A stretch of DNA of 64,000 nt. Source: Anticarsia gemmatalis. Its lineage: Eukaryota; Arthropoda; Insecta; Lepidoptera; Erebidae. This document shows, piece by piece, positions 49,401 to 62,231 of the stretch; positions within the stretch are counted from its first letter, which is position 1; each line of letters begins with the position of its first letter. The notes under the pieces were generated by a model, which was not told the DNA's origin, ran no database searches, and saw only the letters and a list, made by a program, of their open reading frames with translations. Made by a program: the position numbers and the translations under genes. The stretch spans positions 3,163,001 through 3,227,000 of the forward strand of contig NC_134755.1 of assembly GCF_050436995.1 (NCBI RefSeq), read 5' to 3'.

Positions 49401-50572
49401 AAAACTAAAGGGATTATGAAAGCCATAAACCGCTATACTAGCTGATGCTCTTGTTTCGCTTACGAGATAAAAAAATAAATTCATTCATAGCTATAACGAT
49501 TATTTCAATACCTAACCGGTTAATAAAAAAATGACGGCGTAATTATATTCCTAACCCATGTCTGGATCCTGTAATAACAGGTAGTATGTTACTGACTAAG
49601 ATGGTAATTTTTTGTACATATTTGGTAGATATAGTAAATTTTTATTCACGATATATTTTTCACTGCACCTCACAGGTGAAAACCGCAGAAACGTCGCCCA
49701 AAAATCACAGTTCACGTTTAGTTAAATGAAAAAGTTTCTGTCGATACAGTTGTATTGTTGAAAAAGCCAAAATAATTTTGAATTCTCTCGTGCTGATATT
49801 CCTACTGCTAGAATGTTTTCTATTTTTTTCTTTCTAAATTCTTAATCACCATGACGATGATATCAGAATAAAGTGTAGTTTTTGACATCTAAATGAGCCA
49901 GTTCATTCGCTCTTGAAAAGAACTTCCAATCCCTAAGGCCATTTTCATTAACCACTCAAAGAGAATGGCTTGTTACTATAACTGGCCGTTTTATGAATAT
50001 ATACCGTGTCTATCGCATGTGACACGAAAATAATTTTCCAAATAAAATATATAACTACTTTTCGAAAATATTTAACTACGCTTACACAACACAGGAGAGC
50101 GTAAAAACGTAATGAAAAATCAATAACAATTTAATAAATGATTCGTATAAATGTCAATCGAAAGTAAACAGACAATAATTAAATAATTGTACTTTGCTAC
50201 TGAATTGTTAAAACAATAATTTGTTTACAGAATTAAAAACATTCGGCCATATGTTTGTCATAAAACACATAAGTGCTTGTTTTGAACTGAACCGACATTC
50301 GTTTGTTTTCGTCCAATTAATTGCTATTCAAATTCGGCGAATAAAACACACGTAGTTAAAACAATGGGAACCATATTTTTCTATGTGAGGCCAGTGAAAT
50401 GTCACACCTGAATTAACACTTATAAACTGACTAAAATGCTATGAAAAATAAGTATCATGAATTTAAGATTAGTATTAAAAAAGTTATAAAACTTTAAGTA
50501 CGAAACTTATAGCTACACTTTTAGTGAACGAACTATTTAGGTGTTTTAAATTTTTATATTACTTTTTTACAT

Positions 50573-50591
50573 TCATACATACATACATACC
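50573..50591. repeat. (CATA)n microsatellite
   Basis: Four to five perfect CATA units. Confidence 0.8.
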
Positions 50592-51493
50592 TGAAGGTAT
50601 AGACAGACGTGTTCGAAATAAACCCGCGACATTTTAAGGTTAGTTAAGTAACAAATAAACTGACATAGGTAGCTAGCTTATGTGCATAAATAATCTGAAC
50701 TTTAAGAATCCCAGTGAACACATTCTTACTCCTACTGGTTTCGATGGAAATAGTAAAGTCAATTTAAGGCAAAGAGGCTTTCATTCGATTCGTAAATGCA
50801 AAGTAATATTGCAACTGCAAAGGTTCCAGGAAAATCTTGTTGGCTTTTGTTACCTATCTTCCGATAAATAAGTACATTCGTATTTACAGTTTACGTTAAA
50901 TTCAGGAATTTTGTAAAGCCGTTATGCCATGTAGTACCACTGCTTTTCGAAGATTGAAACAGTACAAAATTCTGGAGACTGTAAGTTTGCGAAATACAGA
51001 TTAAAATTATACTTTACCACCTTTTCTTACCTTTCCTTCTATTATTAAAGAAGGAAGTGATGGGTACTTAAGATGTTAACAGCTATAAAAGAAAAGTACT
51101 TTAAGATCCTACGAATATCATAATAATATGAATACCTACGAAAACCTAGTTGAATAAAAATATTTCGTAAAAATCCACAACTTTACTATAATATTTTGTT
51201 CACTAAATTCTGAAGACAAAAAACTGCTACGTGTGAGGTCACACACAAAAGTTATAACGCTCTTTGTAATGAACAACTTTTGTGAGCTGCAGTTGACGAA
51301 AAAATCCCGAATTTAATATGAACGGATGATGCTTCACAGTCAATTTCGCTTACTGCGGCGGCTTCACTTGATGGAGAGTCTATCGCTGGATTAATGGAAC
51401 ACAATTGGAGATGTTGAAAAAAATTGAATTGCATCTCCATATCGCTTTTGTGATATATTGCATATGCACAAACATGGCATATAATTTTTTATA

Positions 51494-51669
51494 CTAGGGC
51501 CTGCTCGCGACTTCGTCCGTGTTAAATATGAGATAAGCTTAATCTCTATAATAATATAATCTTATTAAAATTCGTCCTGTCGTTTTTCGTGTAACGGCAA
51601 AGTGTAACAAACATATCTACATACATCCATTTATGCTCAAAAACTTTCGCATTTATAATATTAGTAGGA
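51494..51669 (-). mobile_element. Non-autonomous Helitron
   Basis: On the minus strand it runs from TCCTACTAATATTATAAATG to cgcgagcaggcccTAG; the plus-strand edge is A|CTAGGGCC. It is missing the central part of the 16319 copy. Confidence 0.7.
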
Positions 51670-51738
51670 AGTAAAATTTCGCTTGAAAGGAAGTTCCTTA
51701 CAGTTAGATCTTTGTCCAGAAATCTGCATGGATTCCCG

Positions 51739-51794
51739 TATTTGTATATCAAAATACTGTGCGTGTGTACGCACAGTATTTAGATATACAAATA
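51739..51794. repeat. Hairpin with arms of about 25 bp, followed by ATCGTGC repeats
   Basis: tatttgtatatc..aatactgtgcg pairs with cgcacagtattt.gatatacaaata around a tgtgta loop with one small mismatch. Three copies of atcgtgc follow at about 51793-51815. Confidence 0.75.
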
Positions 51795-54700
51795 TCGTGC
51801 ATCGTGCATCGTGCGTAAGTGCATTTATCCGTCATTTATAAATAGGATCAAAGAAATAGTGCTGTCGATTTAAAATTCATCAAAGAGTGCAAGAGCGTCT
51901 GCATTGAAGCCGTGTGAGCGGATGTGGGAAACACGGTCATTTGACATTTTGTGTGTTCCGTTTTAGCGGCCCAGTGGTATTTGTCGTCGCCTCATTAGAT
52001 AAGTGAGGGCTTATCCCTTAAGCTTCACTAAATATTTCAACTAAGGTACTGACTTTAAAATGAGTCCTTTCATCGTATGTGGTGAATGTAATTTTTAAAT
52101 AACACTTTGTGCATTATTAATACAATCGTTTTGCAGCACTTTTTGGTTTAATATAAAAGATGTTTGAGCGTAATTAAAATCAAAGCAGTACAGAGTGTAC
52201 AGACTGGATATCGAATCTTCTGGAGTGATTTTCATTTGAGTGAAAAAAAAATCTCGCAATCTTCATTGGTCTTATATCCTCTCTTAAAAATATTTTGCCT
52301 CATTTTCCCTTTTGCTTTAAACCTCGATATAAGCTCTTAAATATTTTTTCGGAACTTCGAAGCTATTTTTTATGGGAACGTGGCAGATGGCCTTTTAACT
52401 TTAAAGAGACAAAATTAATATTAATTAGGATGAAAGGTTCAACGTTAACATTTTTTTAATTTGCTCTCCATCAATTAATTTTACTGGATGAGTGATGTAC
52501 TTCAAATTTTGATCCCCCTGTAATTTACATAAAGAAATAAATTATCATTAGAAGACATCAGATGTAAAGGTTGAAAATATAACTTTTATTTTATGAACTG
52601 TAGCAGGAACCAGAAATAAACTCATATATTTTACCAAACAATTCTTATATTTTAACCTGCAGCATTATAAAATTATACGCAGACTTATAGTTTATACTCT
52701 TTGGTACGAACGAACCTTGGTATTTCGATAATATGGATAAAGGGATACATTGGAAAACAGTAGTACGAGTTAATACGTAAAGGGTGTGTATATTTTCATA
52801 GGACTCGAGCTGTAACGGTATCGCACCAACTTTGTTTTTATTACATAAAGCGCTCCTTGTTACTTGAACGCCTTACGGTTTACTACACTTGACTTTTCAC
52901 ATAAAGCGATCCCAGTTTCGTAATTATTTTTACTGCCTACAAACACTGAGTTTGTATTTGTATGAAACAAACTTGTAACGATAAAGTTACCTGAAGAACT
53001 TACGCATCAGTTTTGAAATTAAAAACGAAAAAAGACGAAAATTTGAAAAGACGACTCAAATTGTAAAGTTTATTATTACATATTTTCGTCGTGGAATTCA
53101 AAACGCCGTTGAGTATTCATGATAGGTTTAAAGCTCATATTGTCAAAGAGGTAAAATTCAATATTGCACCGTTATTTCGTACCAGTTTATCAACGTTTTA
53201 TTTCCAACTATGGACATCCGATGATACAATACAACGGGACAAAGCAAACAAGTTCAAAGAATAATAAATACTGACATATTTTTTCAAAGAACAAAGACAG
53301 GCTTTTGAGTTCTTAATTGATAAACCGTGCCTGTGTATTGGAAAACAGTTCCATGGAATAATTCTATAGAGTGCATTGTTATACCTTTACAAGCATGAAT
53401 GTGAGAATTTTCTCTTTGATCATATAACAAGAGATATGAAATGAATTTCGATGAAGCTATCCACTATAGTGATGAAACTACGTAGAAACTGAAACAAAGA
53501 GTTTTCTACTACGTTCATATTCTAACGATTGATATCGGCAATAAAAAGTTTTTTACATCTATTTTTATTTCCGCAGTCGAATAGAAAGCGAGGTAGGAGA
53601 CAACGTTCTTTAGAAATATTTTAATATTAAGTAGCTTTCATACATAATGATGTAAAATCAAACATTGCTGGAAATACATTAATTTATGTTCATTTATGTC
53701 TAAGAGAGCTGCAGACTCGCAAATAATATTTATGAATAATTCGATACGTAATGCACTGCGAGAGTGAGTACTGAGCATAATTAAATAATAATGAATGAAC
53801 CAATCAATTCGTTCAACAAACTACGCCTACATATTTGTTATATTTGCAATAAAAGATAATTGAATGCCCTCAATTGAGTGTCGATGATCCAAAATAAAAA
53901 TGAAATTATTGAACTGTAACAGATATGCTATTAATTTGATCCGAGGTTTGATTTGGTTTTTGATATCAATTGCAAGTTACCGAGAATAAAATTGCCTATT
54001 TCAATTTACAATAATTCTGGTCAATTTTCGCAACAGAATTTTATTTTGCTTTTGATCTATTGTGTTATAAAATATTACGAATGCCAAGAACTTTGAACTC
54101 CCGAAAACTTAAGGAAAGGGAAATTTAAGGTATCTGGTGAAGTTTCTTGATTGCGATGAAAACCACAAGCGGAAGCTGATACAAAATTAAAATACAATAT
54201 GTAGTGCCCCGAGGGGCATTCCTCAAGGAGGTATGGCGGGGCCACAGCCACTATTCGTGCATGATTCAATCTCCACGACTTTATTAAGTACAGGGATTGG
54301 AGTATTTATACACGACCATATTTTATTAGTGGCTTAATATTAGAATGGGGTCGCCAAATTGTGGCCAATCCAGAATAGATTATGTTTATCAAGGTTCATT
54401 TTGTTTTATATGTATTTTTAGATTTCGGCTTGGGGCTATAACGGAAGTAATATTAGCTAGTAATGTTATCATGAACATACAATTTAGTTGACATTTCGTG
54501 TAATAATACAGTCCTTATTTGTCGTCTGTTACGATTTTCCTCTGTGCCGGCTGGCAAGTGTTTGATGTTTGGTTAAAAATCTTATTATAAATTACCATAC
54601 ACTAACATTGAAGTATTTCCACGTCACCATCGCTTGGTTTTCAATTTGTTATAAGTTCCAGAACATCGACAGGAGTTAGTCCAGAGGGACTCTCGGCTTA

Positions 54701-56069
54701 TTATTAACCACTGCCTACATACCGTTAAGTTTTCCCACATCTGGGGCGACTTTAGCTGTACTTACTTACTTTTATTAAAGATGAGAAACAATCAAGTTTG
54801 TATTCCTCTACATACAAATATTACAAATACTAAAAAAATCCGTTACGATCTAAAAAATGAACTGGCTTTAAAAAATGCATGGAGATAAATGACGACCCGG
54901 GATAAAAACATAGGTTACTGTACAATGTGGGCAAATTTACAATTGGACAAAAATCACTTTTTACAATCATGTAACAAATCATTTTGCATAGAAACTCGTA
55001 CTAAACCTAAGGATTTATTGTATGAAAGCATTGAAAGCGTAATAACCTGATTTTATAAGACCTTGATAAGATAACTTTGATGATATAAACCCAAATCTAT
55101 CGATTCACTATTGGCAGATTATGAAAGATAATAAAGCAATAATAAATATAATCATGATGGGTAAATATTTAGGGTCTTTTGATGGTGGCGCTACAAAATA
55201 CACTGAGTTTTATCTAACATTTTTATTTAGTTTAATCTATATCTAGACCCACTATAGTATTTTTAAACTAAGAAAGGACGTGGCATATGAAAGTTTTATG
55301 CCGTTTCTAAAGTCTACGGAATGGGCAAGGGCTGTATATTATTTTAAAATATTCAAGCAGCAACATGAAACTGCAGGCTACCCACATCCGAGCAAAAACA
55401 GCATGGCTTAACTTAGTGTACAGAGAAGAATAAATGTCTTACAACTTTATAACGCAAATGTTCGTCTGTCTGTAATACATGAGTGAAGTCAATGCTGTTT
55501 AACATAATCAAAGATTAAGAAAAATAAAAATGTCGAGACTTATTTCTTACCAAAACTATGTAACTGTTAACATTACTAGGGTCTCCAAAAACTTTCAGAA
55601 TAATATAATAAAACGATTTAAATTGACAAACGCTGAGTAAACCATAGACTCTTGTGATTTTGTAATCCATTCAAGTTGAACGTTCTTACATGATAATGAG
55701 GGCTTATTTAAAACGGAGATAATGCTTCATCCGTCTACAATGACTTAAGGTGAGCGAGAAAAGATGGGAATTCCACGAATCGTTACTAATCGTAAAATAT
55801 CCAAGTACACTGAAATGTTTATCTTCTTATAGAGAAAGGCTAAGAGGAAGCTTTTAGATAGACGGTTTAGTAAATAACGATAGAGAAATCTTTGATGTAC
55901 CTATTCGTTTTTTTTTATTTTTGATGACGGAATTGCGTAGTACAAGTTTTTAACTTCCATGCTTGATAATATGCAATTCTGATTGCGAGTGTGTCCGTGT
56001 GCTTGCTAGAAAAGCATACGTCGATAAATGATTGTATCTATTAAAATTGCAGCTAATTTCCTAAACGAA

Positions 56070-56331
56070 TCTATACTAATATTATAAAGCTGCAGAGTTT
56101 GTTTGTTTTTTTGTTTGTTTGTTTGAACGCGCTAATCTCAGGAACTACTGGTCCGATTTGAAAAAATATTTTAGTGTTAAATAGCACATTTATCGAGGAA
56201 GGCTATATGCTATAAATCATCACGCTACGACCAATAGGAGCAGAGTAGCAATAGACAATGTTACAAAAACGGGGTAAAATTTGACTCATTCTCACTTATG
56301 TGACGCAAGCGAAGTTGCGCGGGTCAGCTAG
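56070..56331 (+). mobile_element. Non-autonomous Helitron, complete
   Basis: TCTATACTAATATTATAAAG follows an A, and the end gcgcgggtcagCTAG precedes a T. The interior has gtttgtttgtttgaacgcgc and atttatcgaggaaggctat. It shares its subfamily with 22618-22862. Confidence 0.8.
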
Positions 56332-57984
56332 TGTTTAATAAAATAATTGCAAGTGGCATTATTTTGTTTTCATTCAGTACTAGCATGTCTTTTTTTCCAT
56401 AATATTCAATTCAATACTTCTCTATTACATTTCAAGCTTGGAAAAACATCAGTGTACGTTCCAAATGTCTTTAAAATAATATGCCGTATCGTAACGTCTT
56501 GAAAAATATATAGGTTGGTCTCAACAAAATTCTCCGAAAAATGTTACATGCCGTAAATAATGAGGGTTTCCAGAATTTGCTTTTAACATTTGGTTCGTTA
56601 GTTGAATTAGAACTGAATAGGAGAAATCGAGAGATAGTTCGGAATATTGCAACAGTTAATGTTGGTCGAATAATCGTTGCGTGAAAGGAGGTTCGGTGAC
56701 GTAGATCGAAGTAATGGTATCGGTGGTTTATTAAAGATAGTTAGGGGAAAAAATGGGTAGGTAGGTAGCGGCAATAATAAAGCTTTAGAGTAGAAGTTGC
56801 TTAATATTACTACCCAAAAGTTTGTAAAGTGAATGGATGTTAGAAACTATTTTAACTCATCGGCTTTGTATAATATTTAACATGGAAATTATGGAAATCT
56901 ATTGGCGCGAATTAAATCGCTTAAACCTTCTCACTCCCTTTATATCGTTCAATAGTGTTTATAGCTCGCTAAGAAAACATATTCGTAGGTTTTCTTTTAA
57001 GAAAAGTTCTATCACATTTTTTAGGATATTATTAATCTTTTTTTGTTAGAAATCGGTATGTGTCCCATTTATCGATACCTACACGTGTCGGTATATACCT
57101 CATACGATCATTGAGTACGAAATTGTGAGAACTGTAAAATCCTTCGCGCTCCAATTGTTTCCACAAATAAGAAATGATCAAAATAATTTGTTTGTACTCA
57201 GAAATCTCTACAGCTACTTACTTCGTTTTATTTATCTACTTACAAATGTGATCCGCTTGTCATAAATGAAGCAGGATTTTTTATTTTGTTGTGATATTTC
57301 CCGTGTAAATGTTTTTGAGATCGTTTAAAAATAGCTAAGAGGAAAAAAAGTTCGAGCCTATATTTTAAAAAAACAATAACTTGCTTAGTCAAAACCTACA
57401 CGCTCTGTACCTAAATGCGTTACGCTTCCCATCAAAGTAGATAATAATAAATATGGACTTTTACTTTTACTGTATAACACAAAACATAGCTTGAAAATTG
57501 TTCTTTTAAAAAAGTTCTTGAGGCATTGTAAATGCTAAAACCTCGGCTACGATGAAAATTGAATATAAACGGTAAAAATAGAATCTTAAGTGTAGTAATA
57601 TAAAAAATTCAAATTTTGTAAGAAATTATCGAGCTACTCTGTCTAATTTTATTTACCTTAAGACTAAGTTGACTAGACTGGAAGATCAAGTGACTAAAGT
57701 GTCAAATTTAAAAAAAAACATCTTCATATTATTATTTAAGAGTGAAGCGGTAAATATATAAATTGAATTATGTTCCCCACTTTGTAAGTAACACCTTTTT
57801 ACGTAGGCATCTTTATACTAATCAAGTGACGGTCGTTTAGAAATTACGAATATTTCTTTTGATACTTTAAAAGAGTAGCAAAATATATTTTTTATATTAT
57901 CATTGATTGCAAAACATCGTTTATATCTCAGTTTATGTATAGGTAGTTTAAAAGATTTTTTTTAGTAGCATTTTTTATAATAAA

Positions 57985-58150
57985 ACTAGCATCGTGAAAA
58001 GATTTCCCGGGGTAAAAAGTCGCATGAGTTAGTACAGGCTCTAAACTATATGTGTACCAAATTTCATTAATACCCATGCAGTCGTTTTTACGTGAAAGAG
58101 TTACAAACATACACGCATCCATACATAGCTATATCCTCACAAACTCGGCG
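57985..58150 (-). mobile_element. Partial Helitron
   Basis: On the minus strand: cgagtttgtgaggatatagc, tttgtaactctttcacgtaa, attaatgaaatttggtacac, and a 3' end gatGCTAG at about 57986. The extreme 5' end is replaced by GC-rich sequence. Confidence 0.55.
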
Positions 58151-58550
58151 CCTGCGGTGTCTGACACGCTACGTCATCAGTAGATTAAGCAAAACTAATT
58201 TCAGTTTCAACTAAATTAATAATTTGCTTATATAAAAAGGTCACTTGGTTATAAAGTAAAATGAATCTAGACAAAGAGTTGTACCCAAAATGTTTGTAAG
58301 TGACAAGTTAATATTGAAAAGGCCAGAGTGCCGTGAATGGTTTCTATTCATTAAAATCTTGTAAAGAACTGCATTTAACGAAAAGGTTAATTAATTGAGA
58401 AATTAACTGTTTTAGTATGATTGAAAAGTTAATTATTACTTGAGTACCTTTTAGTAGCTCTAAACCTATCACTAGAATACAAACATTTTTCGGTAACAAT
58501 AAAAATATAAGGGAAATAAAACATTCTGTAAAGAAATATGAATCAGTATA

Positions 58551-60107
58551 CAGGGTGTGGCGTAAATAATGGATAATCCTTTACCAGCGGATGGGCGACC
58601 ACCCAACTGATCTAAATATCGAAATTTACCTCTGGCACAAGTATCATAGTTTTTGAGATTTTGGCCATTTTGTGTGTTTTTTAAAAAAGCGATTTACGCT
58701 CGTTCTTTTTGATGCTGTGATCACAATTTAAGGCTTTTTTTAAATCCGTTTTTTGCAAATAAATCCTGAATAGATGTGCTATTGAATCTACAATCTTGTT
58801 TTGTTATTACTACTTGTTTTTTATTTAAATTATGCATTCAAAGTTAAATTTTATAATCTTTCACAACTTTTGTGCAACTTTGAGCACTTGTGGTGAAAAA
58901 AAAATGTATGGTGGCTTTACTGCCCACGCCATAAATATTTTTTAAATTTTATTAGAAATCTAAATTGGTATAACATGCAGCATTAATACCGATTATTGTC
59001 AAAATATTACAACGAACTTAAATTATTAACACTTTTGCCGGTCGACTAATTTTATTTTATCAGCGCGTTTAAGCTAAGTTTGCTTTCAAATATTCATGTT
59101 TATAGGGCTATTACACTATTAAAGATTATTTAGATGATAAAAAAGCTTGGAACTGTGCTGCTTCTACCAAGTCTATTTCAAAATAATGTATTACAATTTG
59201 TTGAAAAATGTTTTTTTTGTCAACAGACTAGTTTTCTTTAGATTTCTAATTATCTTTATTATTTGAATAGTATTTATGTTTTGTATTTCTTTTTTTTTTC
59301 AACACTGCACACATGTGCTCAAAGTGGAACAAAAGTATTGAAAAATTATAAAATTTAACTTTGAATGCATGGTTTAAATAAAAGACAAGTAGTAATAACA
59401 AAACAAGATATTAGGTTCAATAGCATATTAATTTAGGATTTAAATGCAAAAAAAATTGCCCATTATGTGTGTTTAAGAAAGCGATTTACGCTCGTACTTT
59501 TTGGTGCTGTGATCACAAATTAAGACTTTTTTAAATCCGTGTTTTGCAATTAAATCCTGAATAGATGTGCTATTGAATCTAGAACGCGCTTAGCGTGAAA
59601 AAATTAAATTAGTCGACCGGCAAAAGTGTTAATAATTTAAGTTCGTTGTAATTTTTTGACAATAATCGGTATTAATGCTGCATGTTATACCAATTTAGAA
59701 TTCTAATAAAATTTAGAAATTATTTATGGCGTGGGCAGTAAAGCCACCATACATTTTTTTTTCACCACAAGTGCTCAAAGTTGCACAAATTTTGTGAAAG
59801 ATTATAAAATTCAACTTTGAATGCATAATTTAAATAAAAAACAAGTAGTAATAACAAAACAAGATTGTAGATTCAATAGCACATCTATTCAGGATTTATT
59901 TGCAAAAAACGGATTTAAAAAAAGCCTTAAATTGTGATCACAGCATTAAAAAGAACGAGCTTAAATCGCTTTTTTAAAAAACATACAAAATGGCCAAAAT
60001 CTCAAAAACTATGATACTTGTGCCAGAGGTAAATTTTGATATTTAGATCAGTTGGGTGGTCGCCCATCCGCTGGTAAAGGATTATCCATTATTTACGCCA
60101 CACCCTG
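58551..60107. mobile_element. 1.56-kb element with about 520-base terminal inverted repeats, TA target
   Basis: It begins CAGGGTGTGGCGTAAATAAT and ends with its reverse complement, each flanked by TA, as in Tc1/mariner-type non-autonomous elements. The arms (58551 to about 59068, and about 59583 to 60107) match over roughly 520 bases with few differences. Further partial copies lie in the centre: 59311-59455 resembles the right arm and 59459-59583 resembles the left arm. There is no ORF. Confidence 0.85.
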
Positions 60108-60129
60108 TATAAATATGAAAAACAGTTCT

Positions 60130-60242
60130 GAGTTTGGTAAAATGCCCGGAATAAGGCACTAGGCTTCCTCCCTGTTACACGAATCTAACTAACATCGTTC
60201 ACCTTTGAACATAGCAGGCGTGATTTTATAAATAAACAATTT
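60130..60242 (+). mobile_element. SINE body fragment
   Basis: Diverged pieces of the same SINE body: tttggtaaaatgcccgg, aaggcactaggc, cctccctgttacacg and agcaggcgtgattttata. Similar tail scraps occur at 60655-60700 and 63520-63580. All are weak. Confidence 0.4.
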
Positions 60243-62079
60243 GCCAAGATTGTATTTATGTATTATGTAGTTTTCTGAATTTATACAACGTGCCGCTGCA
60301 ATGGCTTATTTCCTTAAACGTGTGGGTAGGGTTAGGGGTTAATAATCATACACGTACACGAAGCATTTGGGCTGTAAAGTGATAATTGAATTAACCAAAT
60401 GTAACCAAACGGTGCCAGTACTTAAGGTCCTTTAAGTGTCCGTTTACAAAAAGGCCTACACAGTTTCAGGATTCAAGAGGTTTGACCGCTCGGAGAGACA
60501 CTTGAAATAAAATAGAAACTTGATATTCGACTCACACTTGACATTTATTCCATGGCGTACGAAGTACAGGATTATATTCACTATTCAGGGAATATTTGTT
60601 TAGCCATTTCCGCATTGACTTTCAGAACTAAATACCTAAATTAGTCTTTTGTTTCTGCCTATCCCTGTGGAAAGCAGGCGTAATTTTACGTATGTATGTA
60701 TTGTTAGTTGAATAAGTAAAGTAGCTTATGATGAACCTATGTTTTTATACTTTAAATCTAATTAATTATCTAGACCGTTTTAAAAGTGATGACATGTCTT
60801 CAAACGAATCCTAAACCGTTCGATTTCTGCACCGACAATGCAAAAATTAATGTAGAACTTAATATACCCAATGTTTAAGTACAAAGTTAATTTGATTCTC
60901 AAACATTTTGTCATTATAAAAGTGAAATAAAAAAAGTTGTAAACTTGGCCGTCGTCAATGGACGTAGATGCGAATTTAAGCCGAACTCAAACTGACCAAG
61001 CTGGAACTTAAACACGCCACGGACGTTATGTACCGGCGCACTCGAACAAAATAATCCTTTTTACAAAGAGTTAGAAATAAGGATATTAATTGTTGACTTT
61101 ATAAATAAAAGATTGGAACTCGAAGGGTTTGCTTTTCATTTTGTTCCATTAAATGCTTTAAATTAGGGATTTAAAGAATGAATAAGAAATGGAAAACACA
61201 GGTCAAACACAGTCATTATACTATTTTGGTTCATATCGAAAATAAAGATTCGGTTTATTTTTAGTGAACATTTTCTTTCTTTTACAAATAATAAGTAAAC
61301 GATAACTGAAATATCATCTCTAAAAGAAATGTTTAGTACTTAACTAAAATACGATAGTGACAATATAAAGCAGATAGTTTAAATAAGGGCCAAGTTATGT
61401 CAGAGTCTTTCTCATTATTTTATAACTTAAAAATGAACTTGAATTACACAACTATCGACAAACATTTGAGATATCCGATCACCACTTTCTATCGCTCCCC
61501 TCTTGAGACAATAGTAAGGTATAGTTATCAATTTAATTATTCTAAAATTGGCGAACCAATATTTGATACTACAAGTTCAAGGTGTTATTCAAACTATCTG
61601 ATAATATTATTTAAACTAAAAGCATTTTTTCAGTTTATTCAAGGCTTAGGCTAATATTTTGTGACAAATGCGTAGGTATTACAGTTATTATCTTGATCAG
61701 TATTGAGGTGGCCTGAGCTATATTTATTTTAAAAGTTTATAATAACTATAATATGATAAAAATAGGATTACGACAGATAAATGATTTTATGTATATTTTG
61801 AAAGTAAATTCTGAAGAAAAAATAAATAAACGTAGATACATTTATGGTACTTATTATTTCATGAGATAAAACATTAAGACCTTATTTGTATTAACTAGAC
61901 GAATATACGTTGACATTTGTAAAAAAGTTAAAACATCATAATAATATATAGTTTATGTAATATGATATATTCTCTACCTAGATTTAAAGAAGATATTTTA
62001 TGTAGAACAATAATAATAGATAATGAGATAAGATTAAGACTGTTTAGTATAAGAAATAATAAAACTATATGTAACTTGC

Positions 62080-62178
62080 TACGCCCTCGCAGGGTTCATG
62101 TTGACACTGTACAAAATATTATGTAACACCTTTGTAACACATGAGAGCAATAAAGAATTTGAATTTGAATTTGAATTT
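62080..62178 (+). mobile_element. LINE 3' UTR fragment with (GAATTT)n tail
   Basis: A short segment (cgccctcgcagggttcatg...gagagcaataaag) ends in an AATAAA-like signal followed by three to four copies of GAATTT. Short tandem-repeat tails like this are typical of Jockey/CR1-like non-LTR elements in Lepidoptera. No coding sequence is retained. The 5' limit is approximate. Confidence 0.5.
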
Positions 62179-62182
62179 CATT

Positions 62183-62231
62183 TATAGAATTGTGACAAAC
62201 AAAAAGGTATATTTGTTGTCACAATTCTATA
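62183..62231. repeat. Inverted repeat next to LINE tail
   Basis: tatagaattgtgacaa and ttgtcacaattctata form 16-17-bp arms around a loop of about 15 bases, starting just after the (GAATTT)n tail. Confidence 0.65.

Larger units (their letters stand above)
45190..58550. other. Possible long first intron, no exon recognised
   Basis: This follows the splice donor at 45190. It is AT-rich and contains the Helitrons at 46249, 51494, 56070 and 57985, the hairpin at 51739 and the CATA run. No open frame here resembles a known protein. Confidence 0.4.

Noticed and set aside
61397..61654. 85-residue plus-strand ORF
   Set aside because: AT-rich composition and no motif; probably chance.
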